NCBI GenBank assembly: GCA_022452035.1
Contig: JAKURV010000020.1
Span: 1-39,116 of the forward strand
Direction: 5' to 3'
Source of the DNA: Acidimicrobiales bacterium
GTDB taxonomy: Bacteria > Actinomycetota > Acidimicrobiia > Acidimicrobiales > MedAcidi-G1
DNA length: 39,116 bases
Shown: positions 7,986 through 16,297 of the stretch, one piece after another
How positions within the stretch are numbered: position 1 is the first letter of the stretch
Layout: each line of letters begins with the position of its first letter
Notes under the pieces: model-generated
Databases searched by the model: none
Told to the model about the DNA's origin: nothing
The model's input: only the letters and a program-made list of their open reading frames with translations
Translations under genes and position numbers: made by a program

Positions 7986-8820
7986 CAGCCCGCTAGCCGT
8001 ACGCCGATCCCGGGACGTGGTCGTGGTGGCCGGACCGGATGCTGGCACCTACCTCCAGGGACAGCTCAGCCAGGACGTTGAGGTCCTACCCGTGGGTGGA
8101 TCTGGCGAGACCTTCCTTCTCCAGCCGACGGGCAAGGTCGACGCCTGGATGCGAGTTACGCGCCTATCCGCGGAGCGCTACGTCCTGGACGTGGATATTG
8201 GTTACGGCAAGGTCGTGGTACAGCGGCTGACCAGGTTTCTCCTCCGCACGGACTGCACGGTCGAGGCCGTCGATTGGGACCTTGTCACCGTCCTGGACGG
8301 GTCGCTGGACGACCTCCCGGTTCCAAAAGACGGCCTGAGGATCGCCGTATCGTGGCCCGGGCTATGCGCCGTGGACCTCCTTGGTCCGTCAGTGTCTGAA
8401 CCGGAGGGATTGGCGGTAGGGGCTTCAAGCGACTGGGAGGTCCGAAGGATCTCGGCGGGAATCCCGGCCATGGGGTCGGAGATGGACGGATCGACGATTC
8501 CGGCGGCCACCGGAGTCGTGAACCGGTCGACCAGCTTCACAAAGGGCTGTTACACCGGGCAGGAACTGGTGGCCCGCGTGGACAGCCGCGCTGCCGGTAC
8601 ACCGACCCGGATCCTGCGCGCTACCGGAGCCGGGTCGGTGCCGCCTGTGGGGACGGAACTGGAGGCTGAGGGCCGACCGGCCGGCCGCCTGACCAGCGTG
8701 GCAGCTATCGAGAACGGTTTCGTGGCGCTGGCTGAGGTCCGTCGGGCCGTGGCCACCCCCGCCGATGTCCAGGCGGTCGATCCGGCAGGGTCCACGACGG
8801 TCTCACTTCTCGACGATTGA
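7978..8820 (+). CDS. ygfZ: YgfZ/GcvT-like folate-binding protein
   Basis: A 280-residue protein of the YgfZ branch of the GcvT fold, known in other bacteria for tetrahydrofolate-dependent support of iron-sulfur enzymes. The YgfZ signature KGCYTGQE is at 189-196 with the conserved cysteine C191, followed by LVARVDSRAAGTPTRIL. GQLSQDVEVL and LLQPTGKVDAWMRV near the N-terminus match the folate-binding half. It starts at a GTG inside the trpE end (8-nt overlap), so it is probably coupled to trpE translation. A direct role in tryptophan synthesis is not implied. Confidence 0.9.
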   Translation: MIDSPLAVRRSRDVVVVAGPDAGTYLQGQLSQDVEVLPVGGSGETFLLQPTGKVDAWMRVTRLSAERYVLDVDIGYGKVVVQRLTRFLLRTDCTVEAVDWDLVTVLDGSLDDLPVPKDGLRIAVSWPGLCAVDLLGPSVSEPEGLAVGASSDWEVRRISAGIPAMGSEMDGSTIPAATGVVNRSTSFTKGCYTGQELVARVDSRAAGTPTRILRATGAGSVPPVGTELEAEGRPAGRLTSVAAIENGFVALAEVRRAVATPADVQAVDPAGSTTVSLLDD

Positions 8821-8999
8821 CAACAGGGCCGCCATGGCCCGATTGCTCCAGTCGAGTTCATGCCCCTCGGTCATCGTGTCTCAAACCGCCGCCCGGTCCA
8901 TAGCCACACCCGCTTCCATAAACAGCGCGCGAGGAGATGATGACGAGCAGAGTGAGGGAAGGGCAGGTAACCGGGGGGTCGGCTCCGGAGTACCGTCGC

Positions 9000-9005
9000 T
9001 AGCCT
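9000..9005 (+). promoter_or_regulatory. -10 element of trpC, leaderless type
   Basis: TAGCCT lies 6 nt before the trpC GTG. It follows a 191-bp gap after the YgfZ-like gene, so trpCFBA probably has its own promoter. No -35 match stands out. Confidence 0.5.
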
Positions 9006-9011
9006 CGGGTT

Positions 9012-9806
9012 GTGGCCACCTACCTGGATCGGATCCTGGACGTCCACCGCACCGAGGCGGCCGCCGACAAGAGGATCCTGGACGCTCTGGTTGAACGAGC
9101 CCGGATGGCGCCGCCTGCCCGAGGGTTCGGCCAGGCCCTCCTGGGAGTTCCGGAGGGCGAGCCGGCGATTATCGCCGAGGTCAAGCGACGGTCACCTTCC
9201 CGCGGGGACCTTGCCGCCGATCTGGATCCGGGGGCCGTGGCGATCCAGTACGCCGCTGGGGGAGCAGCCTGCCTATCCGTTCTGACCGACAGCGACCACT
9301 TCGGCGGCTCCCCAGAAGACCTTGCCTCGGCAAGGGAGGCCGTGTCGGTACCGGTCCTGCGTAAGGACTTCACCGTGGACGCCCGGGACGTCTGTGATGC
9401 CCGGCTAATGGGCGCCGACGCCGTACTGCTCATTGTGGCTGCACTTGACGATCTCCAGTTGGGGGACTTCCATGATCTGGCTAGCGAGGTGGGCCTAGAT
9501 GCCCTGGTGGAGGTCCACGACGAGGCTGAATTGGAACGGGCCCTCGCTATCAACGCGCGGCTGGTTGGGGTGAACCAGCGGGACCTCGTCACGTTCGAGG
9601 TCGACACGGCCCGGGCGGTACGGATGGGACCGCTCATGCCTGACGGCGTGATCCGGGTGGCCGAGTCGGGAATCCGGGACGTGGCTGATGCCGCCCCATT
9701 GCTCGAAGCTGGCTACCAGGCGTTGCTGGTCGGGGAGTCCGTAGTGACGTCAAGTGACCGGCGTGGCGCTATCCGTGGCCTTCGGGGCCTCGGGACCGGG
9801 GAGTAG
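9012..9806 (+). CDS. trpC: Indole-3-glycerol phosphate synthase
   Basis: A TIM-barrel enzyme of 264 residues that converts CdRP to indole-3-glycerol phosphate with loss of CO2 and water. Family motifs are AIIAEVKRRSPSRGD (catalytic Lys), VLTDSDHFGGS, VPVLRKDFTVD, DALVEVHDEAELERAL, LVGVNQRDL and RVAESGI. It starts at GTG, placed 6 nt after a TANNNT hexamer, with no ribosome-binding site. The 191 bp upstream hold no convincing gene and no leader peptide with tandem Trp codons. trpF starts 10 nt after its stop. Confidence 0.96.
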   Translation: MATYLDRILDVHRTEAAADKRILDALVERARMAPPARGFGQALLGVPEGEPAIIAEVKRRSPSRGDLAADLDPGAVAIQYAAGGAACLSVLTDSDHFGGSPEDLASAREAVSVPVLRKDFTVDARDVCDARLMGADAVLLIVAALDDLQLGDFHDLASEVGLDALVEVHDEAELERALAINARLVGVNQRDLVTFEVDTARAVRMGPLMPDGVIRVAESGIRDVADAAPLLEAGYQALLVGESVVTSSDRRGAIRGLRGLGTGE

Positions 9807-9816
9807 CGTCGGCAGC

Positions 9817-10476
9817 GTGTTTGTAAAGATTTGCGGTATTACGTGCGCTGAGGACGCTCTCTTAGCCACCGCCATGGGCGCCGACGCTTTGGGATTCATC
9901 TTCGCCACGTCCCGCCGTCAGGTGGCCGAGTCGGTAGTCCGTGACATCGTCGGTCAGCTTCCCCCAGATGTCCTAACCGTCGGCGTGTTCCGCGACCGGG
10001 GTAAGGCCCGGGTGGTCGAAACCGTCAACACCATCGGGCTGAAGGCGGCCCAACTACACGGCCGTGAGTCGCCGGCCACCTGCCAGTGGGTGGCCGAACG
10101 GGTGCCCATGACCATCCGCGCTTTACCCGCCGGCTCTCCGGACCTCCAACGGTTTGACGAATATGGAGCCGACCTCCTCCTACTGGATTCCCAGGCGCCC
10201 GGTTCTGGCGAGGTTTTTGACTGGTCCCTGGCCGAGGGTGCCCCCTCGAACCGACCGATGCTTTTGGCCGGAGGCCTGACGCCTGACAACGTGGCTTCGG
10301 CAATCGAGGAGGTGGACCCGTACGGAGTCGACGTCTCGACCGGGGTGGAGGCTGAACCGGGGAGGAAGGACCCACGGCTCCTCCGGGCCTTCATGGCCAA
10401 CGCGAGGGCAGCGCAACCCGTCCGCTACGAGGGTGATGCCGAGCGTCGCCCATTCGACTGGCAGGAAGAGGGATGA
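9817..10476 (+). CDS. trpF: Phosphoribosylanthranilate isomerase
   Basis: A TIM-barrel isomerase converting PRA to CdRP. From the GTG at 9817 the product has 219 residues and starts directly with the family N-terminus VFVKICGIT. An earlier in-frame start at 9754 would run into trpC and add unrelated residues. The general base C6 (KICGIT) and general acid D124 (LLLLDSQ) are present, with [21 protein letters not shown] and [10 protein letters not shown]. Many Actinobacteria lack trpF and use the bifunctional PriA instead. Here a full trpF sits in its operon place between trpC and trpB. Confidence 0.95.
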   Translation: MFVKICGITCAEDALLATAMGADALGFIFATSRRQVAESVVRDIVGQLPPDVLTVGVFRDRGKARVVETVNTIGLKAAQLHGRESPATCQWVAERVPMTIRALPAGSPDLQRFDEYGADLLLLDSQAPGSGEVFDWSLAEGAPSNRPMLLAGGLTPDNVASAIEEVDPYGVDVSTGVEAEPGRKDPRLLRAFMANARAAQPVRYEGDAERRPFDWQEEG

Positions 10477-10522
10477 AAGTGAGAACTACAAAGGGTCCGA
10501 GACCGCCAGAGACGGAGGGTCC

Positions 10523-11677
10523 GTGACCCTTTCCGAACCGAGCCCCGAGGGACGCTTCGGCCAGTTCGGAGGCCGGTACGTCCCGGAGACCCTGATTCCG
10601 GCCGTCCTGGAACTAGAAGCGGCCTTCCGCGATGCGTGGGCCGATCCGTCGTTCCGGGCTGCCCTAGACGCCCTCTTGGCGGACTACGCCGGTCGACCCT
10701 CGCCCATGACGGAGTGCCACAACCTTTCGGCCGAACTGGGTTGCCGTCTGCTGCTCAAGCGTGAGGACCTCAACCACACGGGATCCCACAAGATCAACAA
10801 CGTGCTGGGCCAGGCGCTCCTGGCCCAACGGATGGGCAAGACCCGGCTCCTGGCCGAGACAGGTGCCGGCCAGCACGGGGTTGCTGCAGCCACCGCCGCG
10901 GCCCTGCTGGGCATGGAGTGCTGCGTGTACATGGGTGAGGTCGACGTCAGGCGCCAGGAGCTCAACGTGTTTCGGATGAGGCTGCTGGGAGCCGAGGTCC
11001 GTACTGCGTTATCGGGCAGCCGAACCCTGAAAGACGCCGTGAACGAAGCCATGCGGGACTGGGTGGCCACCGTGGAGGAGTCGCATTACTGCCTGGGCTC
11101 GGTGATGGGCCCCCACCCGTATCCGTGGATGGTCCGTACCTTCCACGAGGTACTGGGCCAAGAGGCCCGCGAGCAAAGCGAGGCTCTGCTGGGTGCCCCT
11201 CCGGACGTTGTGGTGGCGTGCGTGGGCGGCGGTTCCAACGCCATCGGGATCTTTTCAGGCTTCGCTGACGCCGACACCGAGCTGGTGGGGGTGGAGCCGG
11301 CCGGCGGGGCGGCCGTCGGGCGAGGGGTCCCGGGTGTGGTCCACGGCATGGAGTCGTACCTGATGCAGGACGAGGCCGGCCAGGTGTTGGAGGCCGAGTC
11401 CATCAGCGCAGGGCTGGACTACCCGGGAGTGGGACCCGAGCACAGTTACCTGGCGTCCATCGGTCGGGCCCGGTACGAGGCGGTGACCGACGACGAAGTG
11501 GTGGAAGCCTTCCAGCTTCTGAGCCGACATGAGGGCATCATCCCCGCCCTAGAACCGGCCCATGCCCTGGCCTGGGTGTCCCGGGAACGGGCGTCACTCG
11601 CCGGGAAGTCGGTGGTACTGAACCTCTCGGGCCGAGGCGACAAGGACGTGGCCCAGATGATGGACATCCTGGGATGA
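10523..11677 (+). CDS. trpB: Tryptophan synthase beta chain
   Basis: A PLP enzyme joining indole and serine into tryptophan, in a complex with TrpA. From GTG 10523 the product has 384 residues. GGAGGG four bases upstream is a good ribosome-binding site. The frame is open back to an ATG at 10433, but that would overlap trpF by 44 nt and add 30 unconserved residues. The PLP lysine is K90 in [22 protein letters not shown] carries the catalytic glutamate, GGGSNAIG binds the phosphate, and HEGIIPALE and SGRGDKD are the C-terminal motifs. It is the TrpB1 type found with TrpA. Its stop overlaps trpA as ATGA. Confidence 0.96.
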   Translation: MTLSEPSPEGRFGQFGGRYVPETLIPAVLELEAAFRDAWADPSFRAALDALLADYAGRPSPMTECHNLSAELGCRLLLKREDLNHTGSHKINNVLGQALLAQRMGKTRLLAETGAGQHGVAAATAAALLGMECCVYMGEVDVRRQELNVFRMRLLGAEVRTALSGSRTLKDAVNEAMRDWVATVEESHYCLGSVMGPHPYPWMVRTFHEVLGQEAREQSEALLGAPPDVVVACVGGGSNAIGIFSGFADADTELVGVEPAGGAAVGRGVPGVVHGMESYLMQDEAGQVLEAESISAGLDYPGVGPEHSYLASIGRARYEAVTDDEVVEAFQLLSRHEGIIPALEPAHALAWVSRERASLAGKSVVLNLSGRGDKDVAQMMDILG

Positions 11678-12468
11678 GCTCCGGGCGACCCCCGGGGCCG
11701 GTAGAGGCCGCGCTGCGGGACCGCCGGGATGCTGGCGGCAAGTGTCTAGTGGCCTATGCGACGGGCGGCCTGGGCGAGGACTGGCTTGACACGGTCCGGG
11801 CCATTGCCGCGGCAGGCGCCGATGCCATCGAGATCGGGGTGCCCTTCTCGGATCCGGTGATGGACGGGCCTACCATCCAGGCGGCCAACGACCGTGCGCT
11901 AGAGGATGGCGCTACCCCCGTGGGGATCTTGGATGCCCTCCGCGGTGCCGACGTCGGGGCGCCGTTGGCGGTGATGACGTACTACAACATCGTCCACCGT
12001 ATGGGCCTAAAGCGGTTCGCCACCACCTTGGTGGATTCGGGCGTCTCAGGATGCATCCTCCCGGACCTTCCCCTGGAGGAGGCTGGAGCGTGGCTGAACG
12101 TGGCCGAGGAGGCGGGGGTTGAACCGATTCTGCTGGCTGCTCCTACGGCACCCGACGAGCGGCTACCTCGGATCTGTGAACGCTCTCGGGGGTTTGTCTA
12201 CGGCGTCGGCCTGCTCGGCGTGACCGGTGTCCGGGCCGAGTTGGCGGCCAGCGCGGTGGAGATCGCGACCCGTCTCAAGCCGTTGACCGACCTCCCGGTA
12301 CTGGTCGGCGTGGGTGTGGGAACCCCGGAACAGGCCGTGGAGGCCGCCAGTCACGGTGATGGCGTGGTGATCGGATCGGCTGTCGTCCAGCGGATGCTGG
12401 ACGGTGCCGGTCCGGAGCGGGTCGGTGAACTAGTGGCCGCGTTCCGGAGCGCTCTGGATGCCTCGTGA
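11674..12468 (+). CDS. trpA: Tryptophan synthase alpha chain
   Basis: A TIM-barrel subunit of 264 residues that cleaves indole-3-glycerol phosphate and passes indole to TrpB. Catalytic E53 ([10 protein letters not shown]) and D64 (VMDGPTIQ) are present. Some normally conserved stretches differ. The strand-1 segment reads AYATGGLG where AGYP/AGFP-type sequences are usual, and the loop-6 region reads [10 protein letters not shown] instead of the more common Y(C/L)VSxxGVTG. The start overlaps trpB (ATGA) and the stop overlaps the haemoglobin gene (GTGA). Confidence 0.95.
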   Translation: MSSGRPPGPVEAALRDRRDAGGKCLVAYATGGLGEDWLDTVRAIAAAGADAIEIGVPFSDPVMDGPTIQAANDRALEDGATPVGILDALRGADVGAPLAVMTYYNIVHRMGLKRFATTLVDSGVSGCILPDLPLEEAGAWLNVAEEAGVEPILLAAPTAPDERLPRICERSRGFVYGVGLLGVTGVRAELAASAVEIATRLKPLTDLPVLVGVGVGTPEQAVEAASHGDGVVIGSAVVQRMLDGAGPERVGELVAAFRSALDAS

Positions 12469-12887
12469 ACGTCCCACTAGGAGGGGAACATCCCTGGGTT
12501 GACGCCACCGGGCGGAGGGCCGACACCCTGTACGACTTGGTGGGGCCGGAATGGTTCGTGGCTCTGGTCGATCGATTCTATGACGACGTGGCCACCAGCC
12601 CGGTCCTGCGGCCGCTTTACCCGGACGACCTAGAGGGTCCGCGTCACCGACTGGCCGGCTTCCTGCAGCAGTACTGGGGAGGACCCGCCGAGTACAGCGC
12701 CGAACGAGGTCATCCCCGGCTGCGGATACGTCACGCACCGTTTCGGATCGGGGAGGCCGAGCGCGAAGCTTGGCTTCTGTCTATGGCGGCTGCCCTAGTC
12801 GGTGGAGGTCTAACAGCGTCCGCCGAGGCTGAACTGATGGAGTACTTCGCAGGGGCGAGCAGCCATCTGGTGAACCACCCGTCCTGA
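12465..12887 (+). CDS. glbO: Group II truncated haemoglobin (trHbO type)
   Basis: A haem protein of 140 residues, recognisable as truncated haemoglobin group II. FLQQYWGGPAEYS and GHPRLRIRHAPFRI are close to the mycobacterial GlbO sequences I know. The proximal haem ligand is H90 and the group II tryptophan (G8) is W103. FYDDVATSPVLRPLYP covers the B-C region. Family members bind O2, NO or peroxide. The role here is unknown. It starts at a GTG that overlaps the trpA stop by 4 nt, so it is translated with the tryptophan genes. It is the last gene of the block. Confidence 0.93.
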   Translation: MNVPLGGEHPWVDATGRRADTLYDLVGPEWFVALVDRFYDDVATSPVLRPLYPDDLEGPRHRLAGFLQQYWGGPAEYSAERGHPRLRIRHAPFRIGEAEREAWLLSMAAALVGGGLTASAEAELMEYFAGASSHLVNHPS

Positions 12888-13001
12888 ATTCAGGGGGTGT
12901 GGGGGCTGTAGACGCGCCCCGCGGCGAAGTGATGTGATTCGTCTTTAGGCAGAGAGTGATACGAGATGCCTGCAATCAAGCGGAACCATGGGCCGAAATG
13001 C

Positions 13002-13030
13002 TTGACATTGCCGGCCAGAGGTAGTCGGAT
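13002..13030 (+). promoter_or_regulatory. Candidate promoter of the HU-like gene
   Basis: TTGACA (13002-13007) is a perfect -35 box. The -10, 17 bp later, is weak (TCGGAT, 13025-13030). Transcription would begin near 13037, leaving a leader of about 50 nt that contains an AAGGAG ribosome-binding site. This is a conventional promoter, unlike the leaderless ones elsewhere in the window. Confidence 0.45.
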
Positions 13031-13085
13031 GTCATTCGACCACGAGGTGGGCCCGCCCATCCCGAGACCCAGAAGGAGATGGTCG

Positions 13086-13430
13086 ATGAATAAGAGCGAT
13101 CTGATCGCGGCGATGGCGGATAGAGCTGGTGTGTCCAACAAGGACGCCGGTGGCTGCCTAGACGCGTTTTTTGACGTAGTAGCCGGCGAGGTGGCGGCCG
13201 GGGGCGACAAAGTGTCGATTCCGGGATGGCTCTCGTTTGAACAGGTGACTCGGGCGGCCCGAATGGGCCGGAACCCTCGCACTGGCGAGTCCATTCATGT
13301 GCCGGCTACCAAGGCCTGCAAAGTGTCTGTGGGTTCGAAACTAAAGGCAGCCGCCAAGAGCGGCGGCTCAGCCGAGGCCGAAGAGCCCGAAGAGGCAGCA
13401 GAGGCCGCACCGGAGTCGCCCAGCTGGTGA
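13086..13430 (+). CDS. HU-family DNA-binding protein with acidic tail
   Basis: A small nucleoid protein of 114 residues. Residues 1-90 are an HU/IHF domain: MNKSDLIAAMADRAGVS, the body around VSIPGWLSFEQV, and the DNA-binding arm GRNPRTGESIHVPATKA. The arm has the usual RNP tip. Residues 92-114 form a tail with seven Glu and no Lys or Arg. Mycobacterial and Streptomyces HU proteins with extensions usually carry basic, Lys-rich tails, so this one has the opposite charge. I chose ATG 13086 because AAGGAG lies about 8 nt upstream. An ATG at 12966 is in frame but would add 40 unrelated residues and lie before the promoter. Confidence 0.93.
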   Translation: MNKSDLIAAMADRAGVSNKDAGGCLDAFFDVVAGEVAAGGDKVSIPGWLSFEQVTRAARMGRNPRTGESIHVPATKACKVSVGSKLKAAAKSGGSAEAEEPEEAAEAAPESPSW

Positions 13431-13433
13431 CAT

Positions 13434-13450
13434 CCCGGTCGGGAACCGGG
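13434..13450 (+). terminator. Weak hairpin after the HU-like gene
   Basis: CCCGGT pairs with ACCGGG across a 5-nt loop just after the HU-like stop codon. There is no T-run. A second weak GC hairpin (CCCCG with CGGGG) follows near 13490-13505. These may slow transcription, but a true terminator is uncertain. Confidence 0.25.
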
Positions 13451-13557
13451 GCTGGGGCGGAAGCGCTCTGGCCCCGTGACCTGACCGTCCCCCGGTTAAC
13501 GGGGCCGGTTGGAGGATCGAGGATCTGATCAGCACCGATCTTCCTCTTCCAGCGACG

Positions 13558-13962
13558 GTGATTCCTCACCGTGATCCCTTCCTGCTGCTGACCCAGGTCA
13601 CCGAGGTGACGGTCGGCGAGCGGGCGGTGGGGTACTGGCAGTTGACCGGTGATGAGCCCTTCTTCGCTGGCCACTTTCCAGGACGGCCGACCCTTCCGGG
13701 AGTCCTCATGTGCGAGTCGATCGCACAGTTGGGCGCATACGCCCTTCTCACCAGGCCGGACTTCGTCGGTCGTCTGGCCCTGTTCGGCGGCCTAGACGGC
13801 GTGCGGTTCCGGCGTCAGGTACTGCCTGGCGAACGCCTTGATTTGGAGGTCGAGTTAGGGCGGGTCTCGGCACGGGCTGGTAAGGGGAGCGGGAGGGCTT
13901 TGGTGGGTGACGAAGAAGCCTGCCGGTGTGACCTCATGTTTGTCTTCGTCGAAGGCGACTGA
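13558..13962 (+). CDS. fabZ: 3-hydroxyacyl-ACP dehydratase (FabZ-like)
   Basis: A hot-dog fold dehydratase that removes water from 3-hydroxyacyl-ACP in the fatty-acid elongation cycle. The catalytic H39 lies in AGHFPGRPTLPGVL and E53 in MCESIAQLGA, as in FabZ. From GTG 13558 there are 134 residues, but the protein then begins abruptly at VIPHRDPFLLL, where family members normally have 5-12 residues before PHR. There is no ribosome-binding site before this GTG. The frame is open back to 13480, and a CTG at 13525 has GGAGG nine bases upstream, so the true start may be that non-standard codon. The gene converges on fabF, and 36 bp separate the stops. Confidence 0.88.
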   Translation: MIPHRDPFLLLTQVTEVTVGERAVGYWQLTGDEPFFAGHFPGRPTLPGVLMCESIAQLGAYALLTRPDFVGRLALFGGLDGVRFRRQVLPGERLDLEVELGRVSARAGKGSGRALVGDEEACRCDLMFVFVEGD

Positions 13963-13998
13963 GCGATCGCGCAAGCCGCCGAGTGGGGGTAATTGGGG

Positions 13999-15171
13999 TC
14001 AGGCCGGTGCCAGCACGACGCTGCCGTTGTGGCCACCGAAGCCGAACGAGTTGGACATGGAGATGCCGGGTTCCCAGGGAGCCGGAGCGCCGGTAACCAA
14101 GTCCAGCGCCGGCATGTCGGGATCCGGGGTGGTGTAGCCAGCGGTCGGGGGGATCAGCCCCTTGTCCATGGACAGCACGACAGCTACGGCTTCGATGGCA
14201 CCTGCCGCACCCAGAGCGTGTCCGGTTATCCCTTTGGTGGAGGTAACCAGGGGGCCGTCAGCACCGAAGACTTCGGTCATGGCTACCGCCTCGGCCATGT
14301 CGTTCAGCGGAGTTGATGTCCCGTGGGCGTTGACGTGGCTGATCTGGTGGGGTTCCACGCCAGCTTCCTCCAGGGCGAGACGCATGCAGGTGACGGCGCC
14401 CATGCCTCCCGGTGATGGGGCGGTGATGTGGTGGGCGTCAGCGGTGCTAGCTCCACCCAGGACCTCGGCCAGGATGTCGGCACCCCGGGCCTCGGCCATC
14501 TCCCAGTCCTCCAAGACAAGCACGCCGGCGCCTTCGCCCATGACGAATCCGTCTCGCTCAGCGTCGAAGGGGCGACAGATCCCGACCGATGAGAAGGCGG
14601 TCATGTTGGTGAAGCCGGCGATTGCCGTCTCCACGAACGGTGCTTCACTACCCCCCGCTAGCACCACGTCGCAGCGACCGTGGGCCACCAGCCGGGCGGC
14701 ATTGGCTACCGCATGGGTGCCTGCCGCACAGGCGGTGCAGGTGTTCTCGGCTGGCCCCTGGAATCCATGGCGCATTGAGACGGCGGCCGGAGCCGCATTT
14801 GGCATCATCATCGGCACCATGAAGGGGGATACTCGTCGGGACCCCTTCTCGTGCCGGATGAGGATCTGCTCCTCGAGGGTTTCGATCCCACCGATACCCG
14901 TTCCGATGAAAACACCCCGTCGGGAAGGGTCCGCGGTAAGCGACCCTGCCTGCTCCAGGGCCATGTCAGCGGCGGCGATCGCGAACTGGGTGCATCGGTC
15001 GCTACGCCGTACCTCCTTGGGGTTGTCGAAGTGCGGAGTGGGGTCGAAGTCGTGGACCCGACGCTCACCGTCAGGTGCCGGCCCACAGAGGCCGTCCCAG
15101 AACGCGTCGGTACCGACGCCGCACGAGGCGACAACGCCTAGTCCGGTTACGGCGACCCGACGTCGGGTCAT
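13999..15171 (-). CDS. fabF: Beta-ketoacyl-ACP synthase II
   Basis: A condensing enzyme of fatty-acid elongation, 390 residues, thiolase fold. The catalytic Cys-His-His set is C148 (TACAAGTHA), H283 (NAHGTSTPLND) and H318 (STKGITGHALGAAG), with K313. The C-terminus NSFGFGGHNGSVVL is typical of the KAS I/II class. The ATG shares one base with the acpP stop (TAATG), so the two are translationally coupled. It is the last gene of the minus-strand fab operon. The two-His pattern excludes the His-Asn type FabH. Confidence 0.95.
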   Translation of the reverse strand: MTRRRVAVTGLGVVASCGVGTDAFWDGLCGPAPDGERRVHDFDPTPHFDNPKEVRRSDRCTQFAIAAADMALEQAGSLTADPSRRGVFIGTGIGGIETLEEQILIRHEKGSRRVSPFMVPMMMPNAAPAAVSMRHGFQGPAENTCTACAAGTHAVANAARLVAHGRCDVVLAGGSEAPFVETAIAGFTNMTAFSSVGICRPFDAERDGFVMGEGAGVLVLEDWEMAEARGADILAEVLGGASTADAHHITAPSPGGMGAVTCMRLALEEAGVEPHQISHVNAHGTSTPLNDMAEAVAMTEVFGADGPLVTSTKGITGHALGAAGAIEAVAVVLSMDKGLIPPTAGYTTPDPDMPALDLVTGAPAPWEPGISMSNSFGFGGHNGSVVLAPA

Positions 15172-15407
15172 TAGAGCTTGCCGGTGATGAGGTCGTAGGC
15201 GGCACCGATGGTGGTAATGCCCTCGAGCTCTTCCTCTTCGACATTGACGTCGAATTCCTCTTCGAGTGCCATAACCAGCTCGACTAGGTCGAGGCTGTCG
15301 GCATCGAGGTCGTCAGCAAAGGAGGCCTCGCGGGTGACCTGGGAGGCGTCGACCGAGAGGACCTCGACCGCGCAGTTTGTGAACCGTTTGAAATTGTCGT
15401 CGCTCAC
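15171..15407 (-). CDS. acpP: Acyl carrier protein
   Basis: An acidic four-helix carrier of 78 residues. The 4'-phosphopantetheine attachment serine is S38 in [19 protein letters not shown]. It begins at a GTG with GGAG about 8 nt upstream. A 146-bp gap separates it from fabG, and the -10-like TAGGGT in that gap suggests an extra promoter, in keeping with the high demand for ACP. It uses TAA as stop and is coupled to fabF. Confidence 0.97.
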   Translation of the reverse strand: MSDDNFKRFTNCAVEVLSVDASQVTREASFADDLDADSLDLVELVMALEEEFDVNVEEEELEGITTIGAAYDLITGKL

Positions 15408-15445
15408 CGTCTGGCTCCGTTTCTCGGGTGATTTGGACCGGCCTC

Positions 15446-15451
15446 ACCCTA
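15446..15451 (-). promoter_or_regulatory. Candidate -10 element of acpP
   Basis: On the minus strand the sequence reads TAGGGT, 38 nt before the acpP GTG. A start 6-8 nt downstream would give a leader of about 30 nt that includes the ribosome-binding site. No -35 box is obvious. Confidence 0.35.
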
Positions 15452-15553
15452 CGGCCCCTCACCGCCGGTCGACATGCATTCAGAGCGTTGAGAGGGGTCG
15501 CCTCTGTCACAGCGACCAACACCGTCGGTGGGTTTACCGCCGGTCCGGCAGTA

Positions 15554-16267
15554 TCAGCCCATGAAGAGGCCACCATCCACCGGGACCACGGCACCGGTGA
15601 TGTATCCAGCGGCATCTGAGGCCAGGAAAGCGACCAGAGCCGCTACCTCGTCGGCCTGTCCCAGGCGGCCCAGGGGTACTGCTTCGGCATAGGCGTCCTG
15701 CTGCTCCTCGGGGAGGGAGGCCAGCATGTCGGTCCGGATCGGGCCCGGAGCCACAACGTTGACGGTCACGTTCCTGCTGGCAAACTCCTTTGCCAGGGAG
15801 CGGCCAAGGCCGACGAGACCGGCCTTGGATGCCGCGTAGTTGGCCTGCCCCGTCTGGCCGATCCGCCCAGCGATCGACGAGACGAGAATGATGCGGCCCC
15901 ACCGTCCCTTCATCATCCCCTTGACGGCCCGACGGGACACCCGGAAGGCGCCGGTCAGGTTGGCGTCCACCACATCGCTGAAGTCCTCGTCCGACATGCG
16001 TAACACCAAGCCATCTCGGGTGATCCCGGCATTGGCCACCAGCACCTCGACTGGTCCCAAATTCTCCTCGATGGCTGAGAAGGCGGCGTCTACGGCTTCG
16101 GAGTCGGTTACGTCACAGGCCACGGGAAAGATCTCCGCTTCGACGACTTCGGGCGGCACCTCGCCCCGACAGGTGACGGCCACGCGGTCTCCCTGGGCGG
16201 CGAACGCCCTGGCGCAGGCCAGACCAATACCTCGGTTTCCTCCGGTCACCAGCACAACTCGACTCAT
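15554..16267 (-). CDS. fabG: 3-oxoacyl-ACP reductase
   Basis: A short-chain dehydrogenase of 237 residues that reduces 3-ketoacyl-ACP with NADPH. The cofactor loop is TGGNRGIG (8-15). The catalytic residues are S131 (ILVSSIAG), Y144 and K148 (NYAASKAG), and NAGITRDGLVLRM is typical of FabG. The ATG has AGGAG 8 nt upstream. It lies 30 nt after fabD, with acpP next. Mycobacterial FabG/MabA proteins look similar. The operon context fixes the role in fatty-acid synthesis. Confidence 0.94.
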   Translation of the reverse strand: MSRVVLVTGGNRGIGLACARAFAAQGDRVAVTCRGEVPPEVVEAEIFPVACDVTDSEAVDAAFSAIEENLGPVEVLVANAGITRDGLVLRMSDEDFSDVVDANLTGAFRVSRRAVKGMMKGRWGRIILVSSIAGRIGQTGQANYAASKAGLVGLGRSLAKEFASRNVTVNVVAPGPIRTDMLASLPEEQQDAYAEAVPLGRLGQADEVAALVAFLASDAAGYITGAVVPVDGGLFMG

Positions 16268-16297
16268 CTCGATCTCCTGCTCTCGGTGGTCGTCAGG

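Noticed and set aside
8937-9002. 21-residue reading frame (MMTSRVREGQ...) before trpC as a leader peptide
   Set aside because: It has no tryptophan codons and no attenuator hairpin. The proposed trpC -10 overlaps its stop codon, so it would not be on the trpC message.
14162-15187. Long open frame of 341 codons on the strand opposite fabF
   Set aside because: It is the antisense shadow of a conserved gene. Its composition (Ser, Pro, Arg, Ala rich) and lack of motifs are typical of GC-rich antisense frames. The same applies to the long frames opposite hisD, hisB-hisA, fabD and uvrA.
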